Shown here one piece after another: positions 18,017-26,017 of a DNA stretch of 64,000 bases. The notes under the pieces were generated by a model. It was not told the origin of the DNA. It made no database searches and saw nothing but the letters and a program-made list of their open reading frames with translations. Within the stretch, counting starts at the first letter, position 1, and every line of letters starts with the position of its first letter. This DNA is from UBA1941 sp046329555 (GTDB taxonomy: Bacteria; Bacteroidota; Bacteroidia; Chitinophagales; LD1), in assembly GCA_046329555.1 (NCBI GenBank), contig JAXLUK010000001.1, positions 868,001 to 932,000 on the forward strand, in the 5' to 3' direction. The position numbers were made by a program, and so were the translations under genes.

Positions 18017-18634
18017 TTATCGCATGAAAAGGTTGTTGAAGAAATAGATCAACAACCCCGGGCGAATCAAGAAAGGGAAAATAAAACCAAAAATGCCGCC
18101 GGTAATATGTGCCATGTGACCGATATTATCACGACCACTTCTCGACATGTAGAAAGAAAACAAAATATACAATGGAGCAAAAAAGATTCCGGGAATTTCT
18201 AATCCGGGAAAAAGAAATCCGATGCGCTCCCACGGGTCGAAGATGATAGAAGCAAACAATACGGCTGAAATTCCACCTGATGCACCAACAGCATGATAGC
18301 CATAATCATCCCGGTGCTTCCAGGCATCAGGCACTCCGGCTACCACTATTGCCATCAAAAAAAACAGCAGGAATACCAACTTCCCGAAGCCTGGTATGAG
18401 GATATTAAAATAGGATTCTACAATCGGCCCAAAAAAGAAAAAGGTGAACATATTAAAGAACAAATGTCCAAAATCTGCATGGATAAAACCGCTGGACAAC
18501 ATGCGATACCATTGCTTTTCGCGAACCATTTCATACGGCCAACTGCATAGCGCATTGAACCATTCGGAACGCTGAAACGCCATCAATGAAATAACCACAA
18601 TCATGGCCATCAGGCCATAGGAGATAACGGGCAT
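18017..18634 (-). CDS. Rhomboid-family intramembrane serine protease
   Basis: 205 residues with six hydrophobic helices. Catalytic Ser119 lies in GASGG, and the catalytic His176 in GHMAHITGG. The HxxxN motif of helix 2 (His57, Asn61 in GHLFFNMFTF) is present. All residues expected for an active six-helix bacterial rhomboid are therefore there. Substrates unknown. Located between LtaE and a DUF4412-like gene, both within 10 bp, in an apparent operon. Confidence 0.9.
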   Translation of the reverse strand: MPVISYGLMAMIVVISLMAFQRSEWFNALCSWPYEMVREKQWYRMLSSGFIHADFGHLFFNMFTFFFFGPIVESYFNILIPGFGKLVFLLFFLMAIVVAGVPDAWKHRDDYGYHAVGASGGISAVLFASIIFDPWERIGFLFPGLEIPGIFFAPLYILFSFYMSRSGRDNIGHMAHITGGIFGFIFPFLIRPGLLIYFFNNLFMR

Positions 18635-18639
18635 TCGGC

Positions 18640-19281
18640 TTACTTGTTGTTCGTGTAGAACGGTTTGTAGTCAGCAGGAACATCGAACAAAGACGCTGCC
18701 TGTGTAGCAGTAGTGGCCTTCACCAAGGTTGTTGTATTTTGGTTGTTGGTAGCCGTTGATTCCAGTGCAAATCCGCGAATGCCCTCGCGCGCCATCATTA
18801 GTATTTCAGGACTACTTCTAAACAAATTCTGATAGTTCGACCAATCCACTGCAATAGCCTGGGTAATCCATGTTTCAATCTTGGCTGTATTCGTTACAAT
18901 CTCATATTTCTCGCAGGCGTATCCGGCAATTGTTTTCTTCTCGCCCGTGGCGCGAACTGAAAGCAATTGAACTTCTGCTGGTGCCTTCACCGGTTCAATA
19001 TCGAAAACGTGCTTCTCTGCAGATTTCTGGTCAACTGTGTACATCTTTATTGATGACACCGATGCATTAGCCAGGAAAACTGTTTTTACCGGACCATCTT
19101 GTCCGTTAATATCAATATCTACCCGACAGCCCTTTTCATTGAAATACCAGGTGTATTCCAACGTTGTGCCAGAACCATTGTAGTTTTTTACCTCCTGCTT
19201 AACCATGCCGTTAAAAGCCAGCAGTGATGCGGCTATCAGGGTCATTGTGATACTCATCATTCCTTTCAACATAATTTCCAT
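18640..19281 (-). CDS. Periplasmic DUF4412-like protein
   Basis: 213 residues. An N-terminal signal sequence (hydrophobic 8-22) is followed by a beta-rich domain with the GYACEKYEI segment (near 118-127) and a late ALESTATNNQNTTTLVKATT strand, both typical of DUF4412 lipoprotein/periplasmic proteins of Bacteroidota. Function unknown. The ATG at 19281 or one 9 nt downstream could be used. It starts 1 bp after the glycine-rich gene stop, so the two are probably co-transcribed. Confidence 0.65.
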   Translation of the reverse strand: MEIMLKGMMSITMTLIAASLLAFNGMVKQEVKNYNGSGTTLEYTWYFNEKGCRVDIDINGQDGPVKTVFLANASVSSIKMYTVDQKSAEKHVFDIEPVKAPAEVQLLSVRATGEKKTIAGYACEKYEIVTNTAKIETWITQAIAVDWSNYQNLFRSSPEILMMAREGIRGFALESTATNNQNTTTLVKATTATQAASLFDVPADYKPFYTNNK

Positions 19282-19282
19282 A

Positions 19283-20719
19283 TTATGGGGTTACTGCTCC
19301 TTTAACCTGAGCTGAATTATAGTTTCCATCGGCAATACCGGATAGCGGATTACCATTGCGCTTGATGGCCAAACCAGGCGCACTAACTTGCGGATAATTG
19401 AATGGTCCAAGATTCACCAGGTTAACACATCCAATGATTGGTATTCCGCAGGCCTGAATACGCACGCCAATACCGGCCGAGCCGCCAGCCTGTCCGAAAG
19501 CACCACCTGATCCGCCGGCGCCATTAGGCGTGATATTCGCTGTAACACCAGCCACCAATGGAATGCTGAGCGGTACCGAGAAAGAGCCGCCTGCACCTGG
19601 CACTGAAGATGGGCCCGCTGTAGCGCTCTGTCCGGCAACAAAGCCGCCCGGAGGAAAGGATGTGCCCACCGGAGCACCACCAGTTCCCGCCGATGAACCG
19701 CCACCCCCACAAACACCAAAACCGAAAGTGAGGCTACCTACCAACGGTATATTAACAGTGGTACTTAAACCCACTGAAGAGCCACCACCGCCTCCGGCAA
19801 AAATTTGTCCGTAATTCTGAATAATTGTTTTGGTGGTAAGATTAAGGGCGTTTCCACCATCAGTGCCTTTAGCACCCGGAGGGAAACCTGAAAAGCTACC
19901 ACCCGAAGCGCCATTACCTCCCCTGCCCAGAAAACTGCCATTGTTCACTATCCCCACAATAGACAGCGGGTTAAGATTTCCTGAAGTATATGCGGTTGCG
20001 GTTGGAAGATTAGATGATACGCTAACACCGCTATTCACCGTAACTACTACACATTCTTTTGCACCAGCCGGTAGAACCGATGAATTCTGCGCCTGTAAAT
20101 CGTAGTTATTTACATCAATAGGAATGGTAACTCGAACACAAGGTTTGATATAAACATTGTAGGTTACAAATCGAATTTGATCGCCGCAGAAAGCCGTAAC
20201 CAAAATTGGAACGTTACCTGATCCCGCAAAAATATCGGCCTTTACAACAATACTAACAGCGCCCACTGAATCTATAGTGGTAGGGCCGTTGAAGTATATG
20301 TTAACGCCCTGCGGCGGTAAAGAAGACCATATAATATTGATATCCTGATTGCCGTGTGTTTGAAGGATATTGATGGTAGAAAAAACCGAATCGGCATCAG
20401 TGCGATCCAGCGTATCGGTCACATCATCAATGGTCATATTAAACCGACATTCGTAGCAGTTTTTTTCATAGGCGCGTAACCAACATTGGCCGTTCCAATA
20501 CTCGATAACACTATCCGTAGTATTGTAGATGGTTAAACCTTTCAGCGGCTGAAAGATAGCATTCATCTGAGCCGTGGTAAGCCGCGGTAAACCCAAGCCT
20601 TTTTGCTGCGATTCAAGTTGTAACACAGCGCTGGAATCAGGCGTGAGTATATTGATGCCCACCTGCGCCCACACCGGCACTGCCAGTAACAACACACAAC
20701 CAAGTAAGAATTTCTTCAT
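19283..20719 (-). CDS. Secreted glycine-rich surface protein
   Basis: 478 residues with a signal peptide (1-18, ending VWAQ). Residues 19-90 carry the widespread Bacteroidota leader INxLTPDSSAVLQLESQQKG-type segment followed by PRLTTAQMNAI and GLTIYNTTD. A beta-sandwich-like middle (95-230) is followed by a glycine-rich tail (about 260-450) with GGGGGSS-type runs, resembling the glycine-rich tip domains of phage tail or adhesin proteins. There is no T9SS sorting domain; it ends in KGAVTP. Function not established. A well-formed promoter lies upstream (20738-20767). Confidence 0.65.
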   Translation of the reverse strand: MKKFLLGCVLLLAVPVWAQVGINILTPDSSAVLQLESQQKGLGLPRLTTAQMNAIFQPLKGLTIYNTTDSVIEYWNGQCWLRAYEKNCYECRFNMTIDDVTDTLDRTDADSVFSTINILQTHGNQDINIIWSSLPPQGVNIYFNGPTTIDSVGAVSIVVKADIFAGSGNVPILVTAFCGDQIRFVTYNVYIKPCVRVTIPIDVNNYDLQAQNSSVLPAGAKECVVVTVNSGVSVSSNLPTATAYTSGNLNPLSIVGIVNNGSFLGRGGNGASGGSFSGFPPGAKGTDGGNALNLTTKTIIQNYGQIFAGGGGGSSVGLSTTVNIPLVGSLTFGFGVCGGGGSSAGTGGAPVGTSFPPGGFVAGQSATAGPSSVPGAGGSFSVPLSIPLVAGVTANITPNGAGGSGGAFGQAGGSAGIGVRIQACGIPIIGCVNLVNLGPFNYPQVSAPGLAIKRNGNPLSGIADGNYNSAQVKGAVTP

Positions 20720-20737
20720 GAGCCAGACGATTTCACG

Positions 20738-20767
20738 TAAAAGTAGTCTTTTTCAGGTGTTACACAA
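20738..20767 (-). promoter_or_regulatory. Bacteroidota-type promoter for the glycine-rich protein gene
   Basis: On the minus strand TTG (20767-20765) is followed after exactly 19 nt by TACTTTTA (20745-20738), a 7/8 match to the TAnnTTTG consensus with canonical spacing. The start codon lies about 19 nt downstream of the -7 element. Confidence 0.5.
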
Positions 20768-20868
20768 GCCGAAAGGCGTATTGAGCGGTTTATGGAATTA
20801 GTCTATAAAAAAACACCCTATTTCAGACTATTTCATTCTATAAAATGAAGGTTTCCAGCAGCCAGTAC

Positions 20869-20898
20869 TTGCAGCTTCTCACTTTTTTATTTGTTTTG
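20869..20898 (+). promoter_or_regulatory. Candidate promoter for tRNA-Ser
   Basis: TTG at 20869-20871, a 19 nt spacer, then TTGTTTTG at 20891-20898 (7/8 match to TAnnTTTG, with T at position 2). The mature tRNA begins only 6 nt later, so the transcript would have almost no 5' leader. Confidence 0.4.
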
Positions 20899-20903
20899 CC
20901 CCC

Positions 20904-20991
20904 GGAGAGATGGCAGAGCGGTTGATTGCAACTGTCTTGAAAACAGTCGTGGGTGATGAGCCCACCGGGGGTTCGAATCCCTCTCTCTCCG
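20904..20991 (+). tRNA. tRNA-Ser (anticodon TGA)
   Basis: 88 nt cloverleaf. The acceptor stem GGAGAGA (20904-20910) pairs with TCTCTCC (20984-20990), with discriminator G. The anticodon stem ACTGT/ACAGT encloses the loop CTTGAAA with anticodon TGA, which reads UCA-type serine codons. A class II variable arm (GTGGGTGATGAGCCCAC, a 5 bp stem) is present, as expected for tRNA-Ser, followed by the T-arm GGGGGTTCGAATCCC-type sequence. CCA is not encoded. Confidence 0.97.
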
Positions 20992-20998
20992 CTCTTTG

Positions 20999-21025
20999 AA
21001 AAAGGCCGCAATTGCGGCCTTTTTT
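20999..21025. terminator. Bidirectional intrinsic terminator after tRNA-Ser
   Basis: GGCCGCAATTGCGGCC is a perfect palindrome flanked by A5 on the left and T5 or more on the right, so it can act on both strands. It ends the tRNA transcript (plus) and the unknown/haem-binding gene pair (minus), whose last stop is at 21029. Confidence 0.9.
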
Positions 21026-21028
21026 ATT

Positions 21029-21499
21029 TTAGTTTGATGGAACGGGGTTCGGACTTAGTTCCACTGTAACAGATGGCGGCAAGCCGATAGTAAGTTTAAG
21101 TGCCGTCATGGTAAAGGCTCCGGCAGATAACTTGGAATGAAAGCGATCAGCGGTCACCAATGCCTTCACCATTATGCCCAACCACTCATTATCGCTGTGT
21201 TTAGCTAAAATGGCTTCGCGGTCGGCATCAGACACATCAGCAAATTTTTCAAAGGTGAAAACAATATCCGGAGGCAGTCCTAAACTCACTTCTATACCCT
21301 TAGCCCTATAACCACACTCTTGAATTACAGGTGTTAGATGAATCACTTGATTACTGTATTCCAACAATTTTTCACTGGCCTCTTCTCGCACCGATCCCAG
21401 CACCGACAATTTTTCTGTGATAGCATCTTTCATTTGATCCCGGCGCTTTTTCATGCTTTCCGCCGTATCAGTTAACAGCGTATTAAGTTTATCTATCAT
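21029..21499 (-). CDS. Unknown protein with two related GLPP segments
   Basis: 156 residues, not recognised. No signal peptide; residues 1-50 are a charged, amphipathic, coiled-coil-like helix. Two segments look like an internal duplication: IEVSLGLPPDIVFTFE (69-84) and LKLTIGLPPSVTVEL (134-148), separated by a helical region. The gene overlaps the upstream haem-binding gene by 4 bp, so the products are made together and may act together. The terminator follows at once. No function is claimed. Confidence 0.65.
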   Translation of the reverse strand: MIDKLNTLLTDTAESMKKRRDQMKDAITEKLSVLGSVREEASEKLLEYSNQVIHLTPVIQECGYRAKGIEVSLGLPPDIVFTFEKFADVSDADREAILAKHSDNEWLGIMVKALVTADRFHSKLSAGAFTMTALKLTIGLPPSVTVELSPNPVPSN

Positions 21500-21999
21500 G
21501 TTGTTAATTTCCTTTTTCGTTGTAAACTATCCATTGGGTAATGCGCCCGCATGCTATCTCTTACTTGTTCGGCCCATTGCGCCAATGCCTCCCGATCAGT
21601 ATCGGTGAGCCGCGCAGCACGGTGCATTAACGTATAGGATGTCAACGGCATTTCCTTTTCAATAAAAACCTGTTCCTTAATTTCCTCCAGCTTATGATAG
21701 GCACGTCTGGGAGAATAGGTAGCAAATTCAGAAAAATTTAACTCCTCTTTCCCTTCCTTCACATGCCACCATAACCACCAGCCTACTGGCTGAATCTGAC
21801 TATACCACGGATAAGTAGTATGATTGGAATGACAATCGTTGCAGCTTTTCTTTAATATACCCGCTACCGCTTCCGGAACGGGATAGACCATTTCAATTCC
21901 ATTAACTTCGTTCTTAGCATGATTAGCTGCGGGACGAATGAACTGTGCTAACACCACGATCCCCAGCAACACCAAAAACCGTTTACTTGCATTTGTCAT
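21496..21999 (-). CDS. Haem-binding-domain (cytochrome c-like) protein
   Basis: 167 residues: an N-terminal hydrophobic anchor or signal (8-20), then the Haem_bd family pattern. The CNDCH haem-attachment motif (residues 53-57, in KKSCNDCHSNHTTYPWYSQIQPVGWWLWWHV) is followed by the conserved NFSEFATYSPRRAYHKLEEIKE and EKEMPLTSYTLMHRAARLTDTDREALAQWA blocks. It is expected in the periplasm with covalent haem c. Role in electron transfer or sensing is unknown. A perfect TACCTTTG element ends 5 nt before the ATG. Confidence 0.88.
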   Translation of the reverse strand: MTNASKRFLVLLGIVVLAQFIRPAANHAKNEVNGIEMVYPVPEAVAGILKKSCNDCHSNHTTYPWYSQIQPVGWWLWWHVKEGKEELNFSEFATYSPRRAYHKLEEIKEQVFIEKEMPLTSYTLMHRAARLTDTDREALAQWAEQVRDSMRAHYPMDSLQRKRKLTT

Positions 22000-22004
22000 A
22001 CTTC

Positions 22005-22012
22005 CAAAGGTA
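22005..22012 (-). promoter_or_regulatory. Promoter -7 element TACCTTTG for the haem-binding gene
   Basis: Minus-strand TACCTTTG exactly matches TAnnTTTG, and its end is 5 nt from the ATG at 21999. This implies a leaderless or nearly leaderless mRNA, as at 9499-9506. Confidence 0.5.
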
Positions 22013-22141
22013 AAGATTTGAATGGAAGCACCGCAACAATATACCTGAGATCACATAACAAACTACCATTTCGCAACTGCATTTCACTAAAGCAGTTTAC
22101 CAGAACTAAAGTTTGCTAAACAACCAAATTCAAAGAGGAAT

Positions 22142-23272
22142 TCACTTTGCAAAAGAATGACCATTCACCCCCAATATGCTGTCTCTATATCTCATAAAAG
22201 GCTTTTCAATAGTAAAATACAAAATAGTTGCGAAGCCTAAGCAGGTCAGCATACAAACGAGCAACATCACATTGCTATTTACAATGTAATCCTCTAGTAA
22301 TTGATGCGTTAGATGTATCACGCCTTTGTGGGTTAAATAAATCCCATAAGAAAGCATCGCTAGCCAGTAGGTTGTTTTCGATTTCCAATTGAATAAAAAA
22401 CTGCCGGGACTAATGGCGCCAACAACTGCGCATCCATAACCTATGGCAATAATTGGAAATCCAAGAACAGAGGCGCCTATGCTCATTTGATCTGTACATA
22501 TAAAATACGTAAATAACAGGATGGAAAGACTCAAAATAGTAATCGCATTTCCATGAGCAGATAATGCCAGCCAAAAACGAGGTAAAAATTGATAGATATA
22601 AGCAATCGAAACTCCAACCAAAAGACCATCTAAACGATTATATGTTGGATAATACAAATATCGATACCAATAAACGAAACTATCTTCTTCTGTACTTACG
22701 GGAAGATATTGTTGCTTATAGGAATACAGCCGCACCGCCATTCCTAATAAAAAGAAAATAAGTAGAATTAAATACGACTTCCTCCATCTGTTCGTATATT
22801 GTAATAAAATTAAAACCAGGGGCAGGAACAAGTAGAAATGTTCTTCTACACAAAGTGACCAGGCGTGAGAAAATGTTCCGAAATCTTTGAAATTCAGACT
22901 GAAATTCTGTGTAAAAGTTAAAAACCTCCATAAGGGAGGAAGCGCTTCCTTTTCTCTAAAAAGGGGGACTAAAAAATACAAACAGACCGTTACCCAAAAC
23001 GCTGGCAAGATTCTACATGAACGCTTTAGAAAAAATGAAAAGAACGAAATGCGCTCTTTCCTTTTAATTTGAATAAAGAGTTGATTAGAAATTAAAAAAC
23101 CGCTCAACACAAAAAACAGGTCAACACCTGACCAGCCAAATGCAGCAAACTCAGGCAGCCATTCCGGTTGCCCACCACTTAAAATAAAATAGTGGAACAG
23201 GAAAACATAGAAAATTGCCAAAGCTCTCAAATGATCAAGGCCATAGAGCCGTTCCAGGGGCCGGTTATCCAA
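22142..23272 (-). CDS. Acyltransferase family 3 membrane protein (OafA/YrhL-like)
   Basis: 376 residues, with about ten hydrophobic helices. The N-terminus has the family pattern YGLDHLRALAIFYVFLFHY, with the conserved Arg and His, then GWSGVDLFFVLSGFLIS near 45-62. LCVEEHFYLFLPLVL near 137 matches the SLxxExxFYLxxP signature. Such proteins O-acylate sugars of surface polysaccharides or lipids at the inner membrane. A single gene, AT-richer than its neighbours. Acceptor unknown. Confidence 0.9.
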   Translation of the reverse strand: MDNRPLERLYGLDHLRALAIFYVFLFHYFILSGGQPEWLPEFAAFGWSGVDLFFVLSGFLISNQLFIQIKRKERISFFSFFLKRSCRILPAFWVTVCLYFLVPLFREKEALPPLWRFLTFTQNFSLNFKDFGTFSHAWSLCVEEHFYLFLPLVLILLQYTNRWRKSYLILLIFFLLGMAVRLYSYKQQYLPVSTEEDSFVYWYRYLYYPTYNRLDGLLVGVSIAYIYQFLPRFWLALSAHGNAITILSLSILLFTYFICTDQMSIGASVLGFPIIAIGYGCAVVGAISPGSFLFNWKSKTTYWLAMLSYGIYLTHKGVIHLTHQLLEDYIVNSNVMLLVCMLTCLGFATILYFTIEKPFMRYRDSILGVNGHSFAK

Positions 23273-23406
23273 TTGGTTGAATTAATTTATTTTGAATAAA
23301 TACAATAAAAGCCTCCGAAACTCAATAAATCCAACCCAAAAAACAAATAAGGTATTACAGTATACGTATTGATATTTTGATCCATTGTAACCGAATGCAT
23401 TCATCA

Positions 23407-25950
23407 TCACTCCTTTTTTTCCTCTTCCAAATCCATAAATACGGGCTGTTGTTTAGTGTCAAAGTACTTATCCTCTCGGGTACGGTCTTTAACCGGCTTT
23501 TCTGGCTGATTTCCCTTCTTAAGTAGTTGTTTGAGTTCTTCCCGCTCATCACTGAACTCCTGTTTGATACGATTGTTTACTGCTTTCTTATCATACTTAA
23601 TTGTGGGTGCACTCAGTGGCCCGCTTAAGGTCAAAAACAAATTCGTTCCCTCGTACGGATCTTCCTCCACATATTGTGCAGCCGGATTACTTCTGCTGAA
23701 TTTTGCTGCCAATAACTTTTTCAGATTAATCTTGATATGATAATCAATCACATTCTCCAAGGTGTGCGTTCCGTTTAACATCAAGTTCAACGCTGAAGAA
23801 TTAACCTCCATTTGCGGTACCGAAATGACGCCATTCCTGATAAATAGTGTATTCGATAATTCCGAAAAAGTAATATCATTCAACTCTTCCACTTTAATAA
23901 ATCGGGAGGCAGCCTTTAGCGGTTCAAAATTCAATAACTCTCCCTGATGAATACTGCACTGTAGCTCGCCTTCCAAACGATCTAAATCAATATCCTTATA
24001 ATTTTTCCAAACCGTTTTAAACTGCGCTGTAGCGGCTATCGAGCCTTTTAGATTTTTATCAGTAAGCGTGCTTTGGCCAAAGTTATCGCTTTGCGCAAAC
24101 AACTGAGGTAGCTCAACCTTACTAATTACCAGATCCAGATTCAGCAACATTTCACGCCAAGGTGTAAATCCGATGGTGCCGCGGGTATTGATATCGCCTC
24201 CCATAGCATGTGAGCTAATTCGCTCGATGATGATCTGATGTGGCTCCAGCATTACTTCACCTGCCACCTGATTAAAATTCATTTTATTGTAACTCAACTG
24301 GTCAATCGTCAACGAAACATTTCCGCTCATATTGAAGATATTGCGGATATCCATTTTCTCTCCCGCAGCAGCTTTCTTAGCTTTCTTCTTATCAAAAGCT
24401 TCAATCATATTACTGAGATTGCAGCGCTTCAGTTGCAATTTTCCCTGAAGCCCCAGCGTGTTATCATCTGCTCGTTTTCCGGCCAACCCTAATCCATAAT
24501 TCAGCGCATTATCGATTTCGCCGTTAAATACAATATCCGTATTGAGGAAATTTAAACTCAAATCAGACACCTTCACACGCGCGTCATCAAACTGCACCTT
24601 ACCTTGAATATTCCCGTAGGTAACACCATCGGTTTGAAACTCCACGTCTCGAAGTAATAATCCTCCATCGCCATGAACGGTGGCTGTTTCCAAATGATTC
24701 CAATCGGCAATTTTTCCCGAAACATGCACGCGCTGCAAGTCGATTTTACCTTCGGCATTCTCCAGTAAAGTGTCGGAAAAAAACGAACGCACTTCTTCCA
24801 CATCTATCGTTCCATTAGCGGTTACATCAAACTGCGGTGCGCGCAGCGGTTGTAAATCCAACATCAATGAAAAGGGTTCATTTCTGAAAGTAGATTCAAA
24901 ACGGCTAATATGTAACTCATCTGCGCCACGGGAATTCATTTTGTAATACCCTTCCGCCTGAACAGATTCCAATCTTCTACTGAGTTTCGGAAATTGGATA
25001 TGAGCATCATGCAGTGAAGCGGAAACAATAATTTCAGGGTTAACTTCTTTTTGAATAGAACCTTTCACTACCGCTTTAATTGTGTATTGACCACTGCCTG
25101 AAGCGCCTGCCAGCGTACTGTTAAACTGATCGGGAATCAGCGCTAAAAAATTGGCCACATCGTCGCCCTTACTTTCTGCTTCAAAATTCACTTCTGTTCG
25201 CGTGCGCGCCGCTACCCAATACCCATGCAACACAAATTCATTATGTTCTAATTCCAGCTTGGCCTGCTGAACAGAAAAGCGTTGCTGCTGCTGATCTACA
25301 TGAAGCGTCATATCCGCTTCCACGCTTTTCTTTTCCAGATACTTTTCCTGATTTACCTGAATCAGTTTGACCATGGCATCGGCCTTAGTTTTCAGATCAA
25401 ATTGCTTCTCAGAAAAATTTCCTTCCAAATTTAAATTCGCCAAATGGGCTAGAATAATCTCATTTTTACCGGCATTGTAATAGCCAAAATCTACTTCCCG
25501 GGCAATGGCCTCTTTTAGTAAGATTTTGAACTTGGCATTGGGGTTCTGATGATCAGGGCGGAGAATGTCGTAGTTGGCCGCACCATCCTTATTGACATAT
25601 ACATCTACATTTCCATTTCCTACGAAAATACGCGTCACCTCTTGCTGATCACTAAGCAATGTCCATACATTCATCAATAACGAAACCTCCTCCAATTGCA
25701 AGAGATTCTTACCGGGGCGTAACTTATCTGGAATCGTCACTGAACTCAAGGTAATGGAAGCATAAGGAAAATGGCGGAATAGCGAAAGCGAAATACCTCC
25801 CTGAACCTTCACCGGAACAGTAACCTGTTCATTAATCTTTTCTACGGCCAGTTGCTTAATTTTCTTTTGCAAGAAGGCAGTGCCACCCATTACCAGCGCA
25901 CTTACTGATAACAAAACGGTAGCTATAATTAGACCAATACGTTGATACAT
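23407..25950 (-). CDS. AsmA-like family protein
   Basis: 847 residues, a size and pattern typical of Bacteroidota AsmA-family envelope proteins: one N-terminal membrane helix (residues 5-27), an AsmA N-terminal domain (QVTVPVKVQGGISLSLFRHFPYASITLSSVTI near 44-75) and a long beta-groove-like body with the AsmA_2 C-terminal region (RLEGELQCSIHQGELLNFEPLKAASRFIKVEELNDITFSEL, about 645-690). The C-terminal tail is charged and lysine/glutamate rich. Members are thought to carry lipids between membranes. Divergent from the T9SS protease gene. Confidence 0.85.
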   Translation of the reverse strand: MYQRIGLIIATVLLSVSALVMGGTAFLQKKIKQLAVEKINEQVTVPVKVQGGISLSLFRHFPYASITLSSVTIPDKLRPGKNLLQLEEVSLLMNVWTLLSDQQEVTRIFVGNGNVDVYVNKDGAANYDILRPDHQNPNAKFKILLKEAIAREVDFGYYNAGKNEIILAHLANLNLEGNFSEKQFDLKTKADAMVKLIQVNQEKYLEKKSVEADMTLHVDQQQQRFSVQQAKLELEHNEFVLHGYWVAARTRTEVNFEAESKGDDVANFLALIPDQFNSTLAGASGSGQYTIKAVVKGSIQKEVNPEIIVSASLHDAHIQFPKLSRRLESVQAEGYYKMNSRGADELHISRFESTFRNEPFSLMLDLQPLRAPQFDVTANGTIDVEEVRSFFSDTLLENAEGKIDLQRVHVSGKIADWNHLETATVHGDGGLLLRDVEFQTDGVTYGNIQGKVQFDDARVKVSDLSLNFLNTDIVFNGEIDNALNYGLGLAGKRADDNTLGLQGKLQLKRCNLSNMIEAFDKKKAKKAAAGEKMDIRNIFNMSGNVSLTIDQLSYNKMNFNQVAGEVMLEPHQIIIERISSHAMGGDINTRGTIGFTPWREMLLNLDLVISKVELPQLFAQSDNFGQSTLTDKNLKGSIAATAQFKTVWKNYKDIDLDRLEGELQCSIHQGELLNFEPLKAASRFIKVEELNDITFSELSNTLFIRNGVISVPQMEVNSSALNLMLNGTHTLENVIDYHIKINLKKLLAAKFSRSNPAAQYVEEDPYEGTNLFLTLSGPLSAPTIKYDKKAVNNRIKQEFSDEREELKQLLKKGNQPEKPVKDRTREDKYFDTKQQPVFMDLEEEKKE

Positions 25951-26017
25951 CGCCGGCTTGTGAGTTTCAAATGTCCGAATTATCCGCTATCTTTATTTCT
26001 TTCAATTAACAACGAAA

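Noticed and set aside
19530..20105. Proline-rich plus-strand genes antisense to the glycine-rich gene
   Set aside because: GGN codons read as proline-type codons in antisense give long open frames by bias; no promoter, start context or known domain.
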